Notes under the pieces: generated by a model
The model's database searches: none
What the model saw: the letters and a program-made list of their open reading frames with translations, nothing else
Told to the model about the DNA's origin: nothing
NCBI GenBank assembly: GCA_015143295.1
Contig: CM026557.1
Span: 21,795,760-21,859,759 of the forward strand
Source of the DNA: Tetracentron sinense
Lineage: Eukaryota > Streptophyta > Magnoliopsida > Trochodendrales > Trochodendraceae
Length of the DNA: 64,000 nucleotides
Reading direction: 5' to 3'
Shown: positions 57,001 to 64,000 of the stretch, piece by piece
Numbering within the stretch: position 1 is the stretch's first letter
Layout: each line of letters opens with the position of its first letter
Program-made: the position numbers and the translations under genes

Positions 57001-59184
57001 AATTATGCAAGTGAAAGTTATTTCAAAAAGGTTCTTATGGAAAGCCATTTCATCACAAAGGACCCCACAGAAGCAGATCTCTTCTTTTTGCCTTTCTCTA
57101 TTGCTAGGTTGCGGCATGACCCAAGAGTAGGGGTTGGAGGAATCCAGGATTTTATCAGAGCATACATGTCCAACATTAGTCAGAATTACCCCTATTGGAA
57201 TCGGACTGGAGGGGCTGACCATTTTTACATTGCTTGCCATTCCATCGGAAGGTCAGCAATGGAAAAGGTAGACGAAGTGAAGTTCAATGCTATTCAAGTT
57301 GTGTGTTCTTCGAGCTATTTTCTATCAGGTTATGTTGCTCACAAGGATGCATCTCTGCCCCAAATTTGGCCAAGACAAGGAGATCCACCCTACCTTGCTT
57401 CATCAAAGAGGTAATCCCACTTCTTTCATGTACAATTCCCAGCTTCTTATAATATTTGCATACGCTAATTTAAGATCAATCCTTGCACTGTGCGAAAACT
57501 GACGTATAGGGTCATTGATATTTTCACGCATATTTGACAAAGATGCTTCTGAAAGAATTATTTAAAGGCTAAACGGCCCCAGATTACTTATTTTCCTAAC
57601 ATTATGCTTCTAACTTCGGTCCATATAAAATGACTTTTAGGCACGTGGAAATATTAGGACATGTTTTATTTCACCCAATATCCATGATCACCCACTATGT
57701 ATTGGTCTCCATATCGATTGTTTTGTGATTTGAGGACATTTCTGTGATTCACATGTACCTGACTATTTCTGAACAAGAATTTACATTTAATAAGAGTTTG
57801 GAGAGGTGTTTCATTGTTCTACTGCTCACTGCTAAGTTTTTGTTGAATTAATGACCGCTCACACAAGATTTCCAAGCAATACCAAAGAAGTTTGTTTATT
57901 TTCATTTGCGTCCATTTCTGTTTGCATTAATTCTAAAATTTAAGTTTCTACTTAGGCCTATATTTACTTTACCCTTGGTTTCTCTCAGTGTGGGACAATG
58001 AGACCAGTCCATAATATTTTATCTTTTTGTAGTCTTAGAGTGGGGTTACCTATGTCTTGTTTGAACCCTGTGCTGCATTCTCTAACTAAACATTTAGAAG
58101 TTGGCTGTCTTGTACTGGTTTTGGGGCATAGTGATGCATGCCAATTTGGCCAATGTCAGTTGATTGACCAAGTTCTCCTGAGTCCGGAAAAATATTTTAG
58201 TTGGGTCACGTTACCTCCCTTTCCAGAATTGATTCTTAGTTGTGTTTTTCCCCAGTTTTTTGTATAATAGCACTTATGATTTTTTTTATCCCTAGATATC
58301 CTTAAAATTACCTCTTGTTTTCTTTTCTTGATTTTCTTGTGGTGGGTAAGCTGGGGTCATACCTATGACTTGTTGCCGTTCATTACTAATGTAGCGCCTC
58401 ATTGAATGGAAATAAAGGTGCTGCAGTAATACTGCATCACAAGGCCAAAACACTGCCCCTGGATTGATTCCATAAAATTCTTTTTGGGGTAGTATATTGG
58501 GGTCAAGCTTGCAATCTCAAGGCTTTCACGCATCACTGTCCAATTGAGATGCCTGTCGCAAGTTTCATTCACATCTTGCAATAAAATTTGAATTTACAGA
58601 AGGAGAAAATGTTGAATTTCTTACATCAACAGGAACTCCCGACTCCATATCTCATACTCTTTCTTCCATCCTTCTCAAACTGATTCAGGAAAAAACTAGC
58701 CTTCTTTGCCGGATCAGTAAACTCGCCAGTACGTGAGAAGCTTCTTGAAGTATGGAGAAATGATTCCGAAATTGCTGCCCACTTTGGCCGACTCAAGACG
58801 CCATACTCGGATGAGCTACTCGGGAGCAAGTTCTGCCTCCATGTCAAAGGCTTCGAAGTGAACACCGCACGTATTGGGGATGCAATATATTACGGTTGTG
58901 TCCCTTTGATCATCGCCAACCACTACGATCTCCCTTTTGCAGATATACTAAACTGGAAGAGCTTCTCACTGGTCGTAGCCACCTTAGATATCCCATTGCT
59001 GAAGAAAATCCTTCATGGGATAAGCTCTGACGAGTATGAATTGTTACACAGCAATGTGCTGAAGGTACGTAAACATTTTCGATGGCATCTTTCCCCGATT
59101 GATTATGATGCTTTTTACATGGTTATGTATGAGTTGTGGCTCCGGCGAAACTCCGTAAGGGTCGAGTCTTTCAAAAAAATTTGA
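25034..59184 (+). CDS. Probable GT47 exostosin-family glycosyltransferase, 480 aa, three exons
   Basis: The join is 25034-25415, 56846-57410, 58689-59184 (1,443 bp, exactly 481 codons). The splice sites G|GTATGT, CAG|GA, AG|GTAATC and CAG|GA keep the frame. The protein is a type II membrane protein. It has a short basic N-terminus (RRRH) and one hydrophobic anchor at about residues 23-43, then a Ser-rich stem to about 127. The exostosin domain (GT47) opens with [13 protein letters not shown] and includes [60 protein letters not shown] and the donor-site-like segment [22 protein letters not shown]47 members transfer sugars to plant cell-wall polysaccharides or related acceptors in the Golgi lumen; the substrate cannot be told. 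Length matches close relatives and no internal stops are seen. The ATG (CCTCCATGG) is the first in the exon. Intron 1 is 31,430 bp and packed with transposons; intron 2 is 1,278 bp. Confidence 0.88.
25858..26275 (+). mobile_element. Copia-type solo LTR, 418 bp
   Basis: Begins TGTTAAGTATGAAG and ends GATTCCCAACA, flanked by the 5-bp repeat AAAAG (25853-25857 and 26276-26280). It carries GTATATAAG as a promoter-like motif and the AGCCGAACCACGTAAATC block often seen near the end of copia LTRs. No internal domain follows. Confidence 0.8.
26281..27063. other. Intron sequence with a 30-bp triplicate repeat
   Basis: No gene. GCCTAGGAG recurs at about 26401, 26432 and 26462 within units of about 30 bp (26399-26471). 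The remainder is unremarkable intron. Confidence 0.55.
27064..27104. repeat. TA microsatellite
   Basis: About 40 bp of TA dinucleotides interrupted by CATACA. Confidence 0.9.
27105..28166. other. AT-rich intron stretch
   Basis: No gene. A short near-palindrome GCACGTGCAAGGCACGTGC lies at about 27279-27297 and starts a very AT-rich block up to about 27660. A frame at 27988-28194 shows no known domain. Confidence 0.45.
28167..28354. repeat. 94-bp tandem duplication, nearly perfect
   Basis: Units start GTGCGCACGTCCTCACAAAG at 28167 and 28261 and are identical except for the final base. The near-identity suggests a recent event. Confidence 0.92.
28355..30151. other. Intron sequence, possible decayed DNA transposon
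   Basis: No gene is seen. GC-rich clusters GCTCCCGCTCTC (about 29100) and GCTCCTCGCTCCCACTCC (about 29685) bracket 29085-29720 and could be ends of an old hAT-like element, with flanks of TGGTTA type. The evidence is weak. Confidence 0.35.
30157..31965 (+). mobile_element. Gag-only LTR retrotransposon (TR-GAG type), 1,809 bp
   Basis: The 5' LTR is 30157-30489 (333 bp) and the 3' LTR 31638-31965 (328 bp), sharing GAGACCCCAAAGTCATATGC and TTGGGACCTTAACA. Exact 5-bp flanks CTCAC (30152-30156 and 31966-31970) show an intact insertion. After the 5' LTR comes a tRNA primer-site-like TCGTATTAGAGCC, a decayed form of the TGGTATCAGAGC consensus. A polypurine tract (CAAGGGGGAAGGAA) precedes the 3' LTR. 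Between them only gag is present; protease, RT and integrase are absent. This fits a non-autonomous gypsy-type element that depends on another element's polymerase. Confidence 0.9.
30509..31576 (+). pseudogene. Gypsy-type gag of the gag-only element
   Basis: One frame runs through the region with two stops (TGA at 30797 and a TAA near 30938). The N-terminal part is a coiled-coil-like, Gln/Glu-rich segment. The central part matches the retrotransposon gag domain ([38 protein letters not shown]). The C-terminus has a zinc knuckle ([14 protein letters not shown]) and an acidic tail. Gag would form the particle that packages the RNA. The two stops make this copy non-functional unless read through. 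Confidence 0.85.
32400..33336 (+). mobile_element. 5'-truncated LINE with zf-RVT region and poly-A
   Basis: The reading frame contains the C-terminal zinc-binding reverse transcriptase region of plant LINEs: [13 protein letters not shown] at about 32630, [16 protein letters not shown], then, after a frameshift at about 32800, [23 protein letters not shown] at 32526 interrupts its start. The 3' untranslated part ends in poly-A (33327-33336). The RT core and endonuclease are absent, as is usual for a truncated insertion. Confidence 0.82.
34468..35072. repeat. Inverted repeat, about 170-bp arms, within LTR G1
   Basis: The left arm (about 34468-34640) is closely matched in reverse by the right arm (about 34900-35072). 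Both include GGATTTGAACTAGACTAAAA and GATTACAAGCTAACCTAAAA, read on opposite strands. The 260-bp spacer is AT-rich. Confidence 0.85.
35230..35937. other. GA-rich part of LTR G1
   Basis: GA-rich low-complexity sequence with short open frames on both strands (for example 35250-35597 +) that lack recognisable domains. It is read as LTR sequence, not a gene. Confidence 0.5.
36876..38594 (-). pseudogene. Copia B reverse transcriptase / RNase H
   Basis: The minus-strand frames give the RT N-terminal segment ([17 protein letters not shown], 38379-38594), a broken stretch, then a 297-codon frame (37260-38153). That frame has [18 protein letters not shown], the catalytic [42 protein letters not shown] and the RNase H block [18 protein letters not shown]. 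The tail [14 protein letters not shown] is at about 37050, followed by the polypurine tract. The YVDD site is intact, but stops and frameshifts at about 38160-38380 and 37259 disable the protein. Confidence 0.9.
38677..39650 (-). pseudogene. Copia B GAG-pre-integrase / integrase
   Basis: A minus-strand frame at 38691-39218 carries the integrase core: SDNGGEY (second catalytic Asp) and [13 protein letters not shown] (catalytic Glu), then [21 protein letters not shown] frameshift near the VFGCARFVH motif moves the C-terminal part to another frame. Upstream (39293-39649) the pre-integrase region is too damaged to read in one frame. Confidence 0.85.
39920..40756 (-). pseudogene. Copia B gag, C-terminal part with zinc knuckle
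   Basis: A minus-strand frame at 40351-40746 reads a UBN2-type copia gag ([36 protein letters not shown]). A second frame at 39940-40278 has the CCHC knuckle ([14 protein letters not shown]) and a Ser/Gly-rich tail. The N-terminal part of the same gag lies at 49043-49270, on the far side of copia C. Confidence 0.88.
40762..40991 (+). repeat. Copia C 5' LTR
   Basis: 230 bp with a TCTATATAATGAG promoter-like motif near 40931. The 3' LTR has the same sequence apart from scattered changes, a short insertion near 48870, and element M. Confidence 0.9.
40992..41004 (+). other. Copia C primer-binding site
   Basis: TGGTATCAGAGCC, complementary to the 3' end of initiator tRNA-Met, immediately after the 5' LTR. 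Confidence 0.85.
41050..41440 (+). repeat. Copia C leader minisatellite
   Basis: Two units of about 70 bp (GGCATCATTGTGGTGCTG at about 41100 and 41162) are followed by about 34-bp units with GGAGTTTTGTGGCTGTCGG. A further partial copy of the block lies at about 41345-41430, including GCTCGA..TATTGCACACGGCT twice. It lies between the primer site and gag. Confidence 0.8.
41540..42400 (+). pseudogene. Copia C gag and protease
   Basis: Frames at 41518-41766 and 41763-42086 read the gag domain ([20 protein letters not shown], then [20 protein letters not shown]). Two zinc knuckles follow ([14 protein letters not shown] and [14 protein letters not shown]). The frame shifts at about 41,760. After a stop at 42084 the same frame continues to the protease motif [11 protein letters not shown] (about 42,250). 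The N-terminal third of gag is missing. The solo LTR at 42386 cuts the region shortly after [10 protein letters not shown]. Confidence 0.85.
42880..43095 (+). repeat. GCCCGGTAGGCC minisatellite
   Basis: About ten imperfect units of roughly 20 bp built on GCCCGGTAGGCCGAGATTGG, with variants (CTGGTAGGCC, CCGATGGGCT), in solo LTR G2. Confidence 0.8.
43227..44391. repeat. Five related short hairpins in solo LTR G2
   Basis: Inverted repeats lie at 43227-43253, 43444-43470, 43637-43663, 44319-44343 and 44366-44391. Typical stems are GGTGTYGGTAAT/ATTACCGACACC or TGTCGGT/ACCGACA with loops of 3-10 bases. The first two share the loop core ATGGGAT and the last two the loop AAAGACTTC. Confidence 0.75.
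44520..44800 (+). repeat. CTAGGG/CTAGG-rich tract
   Basis: Irregular runs of GCTAGG, CTAGGG and GGTTTACCTAGGG near the right end of solo LTR G2. It is not the plant telomere unit TTTAGGG in array form. Confidence 0.75.
44879..46222 (+). pseudogene. Copia C integrase region (long open frame)
   Basis: About 448 codons are open. The end of the protease/pre-integrase linker is followed by the pre-integrase zinc motif ([26 protein letters not shown]). The integrase core has all three acidic positions (SDVWG at about 45325, SDSGGEY at about 45510, [11 protein letters not shown] at about 45600). [18 protein letters not shown] and a Pro/Ser-rich linker follow, ending at a TGA (46220). The same frame continues beyond the stop. 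The core looks the best preserved part of copia C, but the solo LTR upstream and the stop downstream break the polyprotein. Confidence 0.9.
46223..47742 (+). pseudogene. Copia C reverse transcriptase / RNase H
   Basis: The RT N-terminal part ([33 protein letters not shown]) follows stops at 46220 and 46325. A frameshift near 46590 moves reading to [32 protein letters not shown] and the catalytic [13 protein letters not shown] (about 46850). Stops at 47017 and 47137 split the RT/RNase H linker. RNase H is then open from 47143 ([51 protein letters not shown]). The element is inactive but all domains are present. Confidence 0.9.
47808..49037 (+). repeat. Copia C 3' LTR, split by element M
   Basis: TGTCAGTCAGATATGTGC (47808-47825) is followed by element M (47826-48808). 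The LTR then resumes from the duplicated GATATGTGC at 48809 through to ATTGATA at 49037. Confidence 0.9.
47826..48808. mobile_element. Mutator-like element M, inner intact copy, 983 bp
   Basis: An exact 9-bp duplication GATATGTGC flanks it (47817-47825 and 48809-48817). Ends ATGGTTTAAAATATCG and CGATATTTTGAACCAT form the inverted termini, continued inward by GATACGTATCC on both sides. It is AT-rich with no coding capacity. The outer copy at 35938-51901 is the same family. Confidence 0.93.
49043..49270 (-). pseudogene. Copia B gag, N-terminal part
   Basis: The minus strand reads [15 protein letters not shown] sequence, [15 protein letters not shown], then [19 protein letters not shown], a UBN2-type copia gag N-terminus. 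It continues across copia C into 40746-39920. Upstream it is cut by the hAT-like element; the gag start (ATG at 50893, minus; [13 protein letters not shown]) lies at 50808-50893. Confidence 0.85.
49279..50799. mobile_element. hAT-like non-autonomous element, 1,521 bp, in copia B gag
   Basis: Ends CAAGGTTCGTAATATCG and CGACATTTAGAACCTTG are inverted copies. The 8-bp direct repeat TCTGAAGG borders it (49271-49278 and 50800-50807), the length expected for hAT. Subterminal zones are rich in ATATCGGCGATAT-type palindromes. The middle (about 49500-49890) has GA-rich/CT-rich sequence with open frames on both strands that might be captured host DNA. No transposase. Confidence 0.8.
50808..51587 (-). 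other. Copia B gag start and 5' leader
   Basis: On the minus strand the gag start codon is at 50893, with a leader of nearly 700 bp back to the primer-binding site (51588-51599). The leader has no other recognisable gene. Confidence 0.65.
51905..53868. repeat. Large inverted repeat, about 700-bp arms
   Basis: The left arm 51905-52612 (3' part of LTR G1) is matched in reverse by the right arm 53158-53868. Shared blocks, read on opposite strands, include TAGAATTCT.AGAGGGG, CCTCATTGGTTCACCTAAAG, GATTCAAAAGGTTGGCATTC and CACTATCGTGTGGGGAAGAG. The spacer is about 545 bp and includes the LTR end and the following internal sequence. This is two opposite-facing LTR copies; the right one is truncated by copia F. 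Confidence 0.9.
53890..54930 (+). pseudogene. Copia F reverse transcriptase / RNase H (5'-truncated)
   Basis: It starts within RT ([14 protein letters not shown]) and shows the catalytic region as [12 protein letters not shown], with the second Asp of YVDD lost. [13 protein letters not shown] follows. After a frameshift it reads [10 protein letters not shown] and RNase [10 protein letters not shown], and later a stop replaces part of the SSAEAE motif. [20 protein letters not shown] is near 54700. A polypurine tract (CAGCTTGAGGGGGAG) ends it at 54930. Gag, integrase and the 5' LTR are missing. Confidence 0.85.
54931..55165 (+). repeat. Copia F 3' LTR (right end uncertain)
   Basis: It starts TGTTGTTAATATTTATAAG directly after the polypurine tract and runs through a CT-rich zone (TTCTTCTTCTATTCTCC) typical of the end of a copia LTR. 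No second LTR is available to fix the end. Confidence 0.6.
55166..56330. other. Intron sequence, no gene
   Basis: Repeated words such as GATGAGTTCATCCA and GATGGATTCATCCATCCTAG occur at 55190-55360. The remainder is AT-rich and unassigned. Confidence 0.45.
56331..56548. mobile_element. hAT-type MITE, 218 bp, near exon 2
   Basis: Ends CAGTGTAGTCAA and TTGATTACACTG are inverted copies. The exact 8-bp duplication CATGGGAT flanks it (56323-56330 and 56549-56556). GCCTAGGCG words recur inside. It ends 297 bp before exon 2 of the glycosyltransferase. Confidence 0.88.
56846..57410 (+). CDS. Glycosyltransferase exon 2 (N-terminal half of GT47 domain)
   Basis: Starts after TTCAG at 56841-56845 with GA AAC TAT, completing a Gly codon and continuing [18 protein letters not shown]. 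It ends at AAG AG|GTAATC, phase 2. It encodes about residues 128-316, including two N-glycosylation sequons (NIS, NRT). The reading frame open upstream of 56846 is intron. Confidence 0.9.
57411..58688 (+). other. Intron 2 of the glycosyltransferase
   Basis: 1,278 bp, GT..AG, T-rich. No repeat or other gene was recognised; short open frames inside lack domains. Confidence 0.85.
58689..59184 (+). CDS. Glycosyltransferase exon 3 (C-terminal half of GT47 domain)
   Basis: Starts after ATTCAG at 58688; its first G completes an Arg codon, then [20 protein letters not shown]. It continues to [20 protein letters not shown] and [19 protein letters not shown], and stops at TGA 59182-59184. No frame lesion was found. 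Confidence 0.92.
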
Positions 59185-59360
59185 AATGTACATGATATGT
59201 ATCATTATTCCTGGTCCAATGCCATTTTATTGGGCATTTTGTATGATTTTGTTGATAAAATTTAGAACTATAGAGAACTATAAGAACTTGTCTTAATATT
59301 GTAACGCAGTTTATCAAATGATCCAATGAATGTGAAAAGTAAAATAAAGATGTAATTTTG
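59185..59360 (+). terminator. Glycosyltransferase 3' UTR with candidate poly-A signal
   Basis: AATAAA at 59343-59348 lies about 160 bp after the stop codon in a T/A-rich context, suitable as a plant near-upstream polyadenylation element. Confidence 0.5.
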
Positions 59361-60341
59361 TGATTTTTTTTTTTCTAGTCAAGCTGTTTAGGGTTCTTTG
59401 GTAGAGGGATTTTCCTTTATTTTTAAAATTTTTTTTTAATTTTAGCTACATGGCCAATTCAGACTGTCCATCTAATAGGAAGCAATCTTATGGGGGTATT
59501 TGGCAACTCTTATATGAAGTGTTGTTTTAATAGGTCTAGAAGGTCTTTTCATACAATATGCTCGTTTAATAACGTCAATTTTTTATTTATTTTTTGGGTT
59601 AAAATGGGGTTTTTGTAATATTTATAGGATAAAGAGTGTCCATTTTAAGTGATTTCATTGATCAGAGAGATCTTAGAAATAAGCAACCCTAACTATGCTT
59701 ATCATTTATTACCAAATAAGACATACAATAAGCATGTTACCAAATATGTTATTTATACTTTAACTTAAGCTTTTATTTGTAGAGTTGTTAAGTGCCCCTT
59801 AGTTGCAATTATGCATCTCCTTCAGGAATAATAAGTGTGTTACCAAACATGTTATTTTTAATAACTGAACTGACTCCTTACATAACTAGCACTTCACTAC
59901 TCTGGTGCACATCAATCCATCTTGTCGTATGTTAAGATGATGTTCGCGTATTTTCATCTTCTTCTTGCTTTTGGTGTGCACTATAAACCAGCAAGATGAT
60001 CAACAAGAACGTGCTATGATGCTATTAGACACGTACATTCTTCTTTACCTTCACTTTTAGTCTCATTGAAGAGAGATCAACACCTCTTAATCTCATCAAA
60101 GAAAGATTAACACCTCTTAATCTCATTCGACATAGATCAACATCTCCTAGTTCTTTCAAGAGAAAAAATCATTTTTAATTTTCATTTATTCTTCATTAAA
60201 AATAATCATTTACAAGCCTTTTTCTTTTTTTGGGTTTATTATTACAAGCCTTTTATAAAAGTTACTATCAGTTACAAACACTCACCTCACCTACAATTTC
60301 TCTATTAGCATCCCTTATCTATCAACAACTAATAACTATCA
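59361..60341. other. AT-rich downstream flank
   Basis: No gene. Segments GTATTTGGCAACTCT (about 59496) and AGAGTTGTTAAGTGCCCC (about 59780) may be the ends of a small decayed element. A 30-bp unit starting TCTCAT is repeated three times at 60061-60150. Confidence 0.5.
60061..60150. repeat. 30-bp tandem triplicate
   Basis: Units at 60061, 60091 and 60121, each TCTCAT..AGATCAACACCTCTTAA with a few changes. Confidence 0.85.
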
Positions 60342-60350
60342 ACTAATAAT

Positions 60351-60510
60351 GACGAGTGCTAGCCCTACTCTCAAGATGAACCAACCACCTGTTCAAATTC
60401 TATAAAGTATTGCAATCACTGAAAAAGTGTGTACTTTAACAGAGAATTTGGACAGGTGGTTGGTTTAGCTAGAGAGTAGGAAACACTTGAGAGTAGGGCT
60501 AGCATTCCTC
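60351..60510. mobile_element. Mutator-type MITE, 160 bp
   Basis: Exact 9-bp duplication ACTAATAAT (60342-60350 and 60511-60519). The ends contain TGCTAGCCCTACTCTCAAG and its inverted partner, and CCAACCACCTGT / ACAGGTGGTTGG inside. It is the same family as 24586-24749. Confidence 0.92.
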
Positions 60511-60989
60511 ACTAATAATTGAACTCGCTCCCTATATTTACTAAATCTCCACTAAGTTAGTACGAATCAGAGAAGTGGGTGAGGATGGCAGAAAGAGGAC
60601 TTCGAAATCTTGATTCATGGTGAAATTGTCTTAAATGATTTCGGTCACGATCTTATTCCAAATTGTCAATAATTAGTGATCTGTATCTAAATTGCCAATT
60701 ATCGACAATCTAGATAGCAAATTAGCGACTATCTATGACGTCAAATATTGGTAATCTGAATCATTAATTATGGGTGGTTTAGTAACCAAAAAAAAAAAAG
60801 ATCTAGTTCATCGATGAATGAAAGCGTTTGTGGTGATTTCAACCACAAGTTGAGTTTTTGTAGGTCCTGCCTTCTATCTCTCCCCTATCTCCTTTCACAG
60901 CTTCTGTTACTCTCCCTTCTCTGTCTCTCTTTATTCAATTAAGGGTGGTGATAGGCTCACCCCATTATTTGATGATTATAATTTTTATA

Positions 60990-62098
60990 GGGTTTACACT
61001 AACTTCCCCAGAGGTTTGGCAAAATTTCAAAAACCTCCCCTCTTGTTTCTGAATTACACTGACATCCTCTGTCAATGATTAAAGTTAACACTATTAATTG
61101 AGAATCCACATTTACTATTTTACTCTCATTTCATGAAGCTTAGGAAATGTTTGGTGCTAGTGGGTCTCCTTCCTACCTCTCTGGTGAGCAACCTGTGTGA
61201 TTATGATGCTTGAAAGATATTTGTGTATGTGTGAATAGTTGAGGAAAAAAAACTTAATTTATGTTTTGTCAATTAGTATTTATTTTTAAATCAAAATTAA
61301 GTTTTTGTTCAAAATAAAGAATATTGATGTACTCTGATAGCATCACAAAGGCTCCATTTGGTTGCGTGTAAATTGTTTTACAATGTAAACTACTTATGAA
61401 GGAAAAGTTTTTATGGTAAAATATGATTATTATTATTTTTTACCAATTTTTTGTTGTTTGGTTGCATTCTTTGAAAATAAGATGAAATATTTTTTGTAAA
61501 AAAATTTTAAAAGGTATAATTAAAAAAAATTAAAACTAACAAAATTTAAAATATTAAAAAAAAATAATTTTGTTTAATGGATATGGGTAATTTTGTAAAT
61601 TGTAAAACATATTTTAAGATACAGAGATTTTACGAGAAAATGACTTGTGAGTTTTTGAAATGTAAGTCATGTTCAACAAAAGCGATTCCTTTTGTCATAA
61701 AAAAATTTTACTTATGAAAGATTTTACGAGCAAACAAACGTACATAATTGACATTTTTCGTGGATTTGATTTGTTTTCCCCTATTTTTTATCAAAACAAA
61801 CGGAACATAAAAGTCTAACACTTCTTACTTACATTGATGTTGAAGTGTTTTTGTTAAAGAACAAGGGAGTTAAAAAATATTTTTTGTGTTATTGGTATTT
61901 CGGGGGCAATTCAGGCATTTTAAAATATTTAAACCACGACATTATCAAATTCCATCAATATTAGTAACAACATAATAATGGAAAGGGGAATCTGTTATCA
62001 CTACTTGAAACACAGAGGAGGACAGTGTAATTTCAGAAACAAGAGGAGAGGTTTCTAAAATTTTGCCAAACCTCAGGAGAGGTCAATGTAATTTACCC
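60990..62098. mobile_element. Mutator-like non-autonomous element, 1,109 bp
   Basis: Long inverted ends (about 90 bp or more) share GAGGTTTGGCAAAATTT and CCTCTTGTTTCTGAA. The 9-bp flanks are ATTTTTATA (60981-60989) and TTTTTTATA (62099-62107), one mismatch. No transposase is read. A second, smaller inverted-end element (about 61345-61812, ends CCATTTGGTTGCG / CAAAACAAACGG) may be nested inside. Confidence 0.82.
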
Positions 62099-62107
62099 TT
62101 TTTTATA

Positions 62108-64000
62108 CTCTTAATTTTCAACATGTTTTTTATAGCCACACCCCAACCCTTATTCTGCAAGAATTTTCCACGTGCTTGACCATCATGGGGGGGGGGGGTA
62201 ATTCTGGTGTCATCACCACTTGCAGCACGGTCAGGTTTTGTACATTTGTCTATTTCTCGTTGATTCTTCCTCCTTGGGTGTGGTGATGTAATCTTCTGGT
62301 TGCACGGGTGAGTGATCATTTGACCTATCATAGACACTCCGACATTCAAGTCAACATAAGGCACATCATTAGTCAAATAGGCATTAAAGCATCAGATATC
62401 GTTCGGCCATTAATTGATTGACAGAGAGTGGTTGGATGACGGAGATCCATTGACTGACAAAGAGGCAAGTTGTTGGCCAGGTTGGGTGATCGGGTAGGTG
62501 ATCCGATCGGGTGGACGAGCGGATGTCTGATCCAGGCATCGAGCATGCAATTAGTTCAGGTGGACATGCGGATGTCCGGTCTGGGCATTGAGCATGCGAT
62601 CAGGTCGGGTGAGCGAGTACGGTGGACGAGTACATGGCTAGCATGAATGGTCGAGTATGTTCTGGAATAGTACATGACTGGCGCGGATTGTCGAGTACGT
62701 TCTGGACGAGTATGTGACCAGTGTAAACACTCCATTCTTACACATCTCGAAGCTCCAAGCCCTAAACCCTGACCCTAACTAAACCCTAAGCCTAGCCTAG
62801 CCTAGCCTAGCCTTCGCCTAGCCCTAACCATGACCTAAACTTGACTAAACCCTAAGCCTAGCCCTAGCCTAACTTTATCCTAAACCTAGCCTAGCCTAAC
62901 CCTGACCTTAACCCTAGGCTCATTTCCTAATCCCGCCCTCAAGGCCCAAGACCTAGACCTACCCTCTCTATTAACCAAGACCAAATGCCAACACCCTCTA
63001 CCCTAAACCAAACCCAATAACCCTAAGCACTAACCCAAGCCCGTTAACCAAAACCCTAAACCAAGATCAAATGCCCGCACCTTAAACCATTGGACCCAAC
63101 CAAGGCCAAGGTCAAGCATAGGCCCACCCTAACCAAGGTCCTTAGGTGCCCAAGCCAGACTCGAACTCAAAGTCCTATCTCCTTGGTCTTTATAGCATGT
63201 AGCACATAGATGCTGTCTTATAGATGCTGTCTTGAATTTAGCTAACCCCCAACCACGCATGTGCTGTCCTTTGTGTTTTGAAATATTGGCACGTGACTAA
63301 TGTCAACCCATAAACAAAAGGCCGAGTCAAGGTTCTCTTTAAAGTTGAATATCAGTAAACCCAGGTATCCCCAGTGGCTAGCCCTCCCTTTTTATGTTTA
63401 GATCAACTTAGCTACACAAAGGTAACCTGCACATAGCCTATAGTCCTGCACCCTCTAAAACTCCCATTTGACCCTCCAATGACTGCCCATTAACTCACTA
63501 ACCTCCATTCCTATTTACAAATCTAACATAGCCTTCTAACCCTAATAAAACCCCCCACCTCTAAGCATTTGGGGGAGGAGAGGTTCACTCCAAAAAAAAT
63601 CCTGAAGAAAAGGCTAGTTTCCTATTTTTCTCATAATCGAGAGAGAGTTTACATCTCCAACCTAGGAGAGAGGTGCCCTTGGTGTTTAGTCGGGAAAAAA
63701 GTCTTTGGCTAAAATCCCATATAGCCTAGCCCTCTTGAGGTCACACCAGTCCTTTGCAACTTGAACAATTGTAGAAGAAGGGTAGGTTCTCTACATCTTC
63801 TCCATCATGGCTTTCCTGCTTTAGTTTGTATTTTGAAAAAAAGTCCCTCCCTCTTTCTAGCCATGGGATTTCCTTGTTGCCTATAGCAATATAGGAGAAC
63901 CATCACGGCCATAGGAGGAGAGGCATTCTTTCTCCATTTCTGTCATGTGCGCCCACTTAAGCTTAAAGCTTAATCGTATGTGAATCCTAAACCCTAATAA
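62108..64000. other. Repeat-rich right edge without genes
   Basis: No gene is supportable. There is a poly-G run (about 62187-62198) and a zone of diverged units with GGTGGACGAGCGGATGTC / GAGCATGCGATCAGG and GTCGAGTACGTTCTGG (about 62500-62720). A CCTAGCCTAGCC-rich tract lies at about 62755-63070. The remainder to the window edge is unassigned. Confidence 0.55.
62755..63070 (-). repeat. CCTAG/CCCTAA-rich irregular tract
   Basis: Irregular CCTAGCCTAGCC, CCCTAACC and AAACCCTAAGCC words, the reverse-strand counterpart of the tract at 44520-44800. It is probably the same LTR family in the opposite orientation. Confidence 0.6.

Noticed and set aside
62083..62376. 97-codon minus-strand frame
   Set aside because: It runs through a poly-G tract and the flank of a Mutator-like element and has no recognisable motif.

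Overview
This is nuclear DNA from a flowering plant. The genes have spliced exons with GT-AG introns, and the gene families present (ankyrin/PGG membrane protein, GT47 exostosin-type glycosyltransferase) are plant-typical. Most of the window is transposable elements: Ty1-copia, Ty3-gypsy-like, LINE, Mutator-, hAT- and CACTA-like elements and MITEs. It looks like a large, repeat-rich dicot genome, but the sequence alone does not fix the species.

Left part (1-25,000). A decayed ankyrin-repeat/PGG-domain gene lies at 1,506-5,909 on the + strand. Its exon phases still match, but it carries stop codons, frameshifts and a 173-bp Mutator-type MITE inside a coding exon. After it come a rearranged copia element (7,092-13,277) with LTRs in both orientations and a 2,552-bp solo LTR inside one of them, then pieces of two minus-strand copia elements (13,660-15,706 and 22,395-22,600). 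These pieces are broken up by a LINE 3' end, a hAT-like element and a CACTA-like element, the last of which holds a 1,329-bp Mutator-like element.

Right part (25,034-59,184). One apparently intact gene spans it: a GT47 (exostosin family) type II membrane glycosyltransferase of 480 aa. Its three exons are 25,034-25,415, 56,846-57,410 and 58,689-59,184, and the phases join exactly. Intron 1 is 31,430 bp and holds a deep nest of insertions: a gypsy-like long LTR (33,487-52,844) contains a Mutator-like element (35,938-51,901), which contains minus-strand copia B (36,760-51,788), which contains plus-strand copia C (40,762-49,037). Copia C in turn carries a solo LTR (42,386-44,878) and a second, complete copy of the same Mutator-like family (47,826-48,808). 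Target-site duplications read by eye support most of these boundaries.

Far right (59,185-64,000). This holds the glycosyltransferase 3' flank, a MITE and a 1.1-kb Mutator-like element, both with 9-bp target duplications, and low-complexity repeats, with no recognisable gene.

No rRNA, tRNA, CRISPR or prokaryotic features were seen. All transposon reading frames are damaged, so apart from the glycosyltransferase no ORF here is supported as a working host gene.
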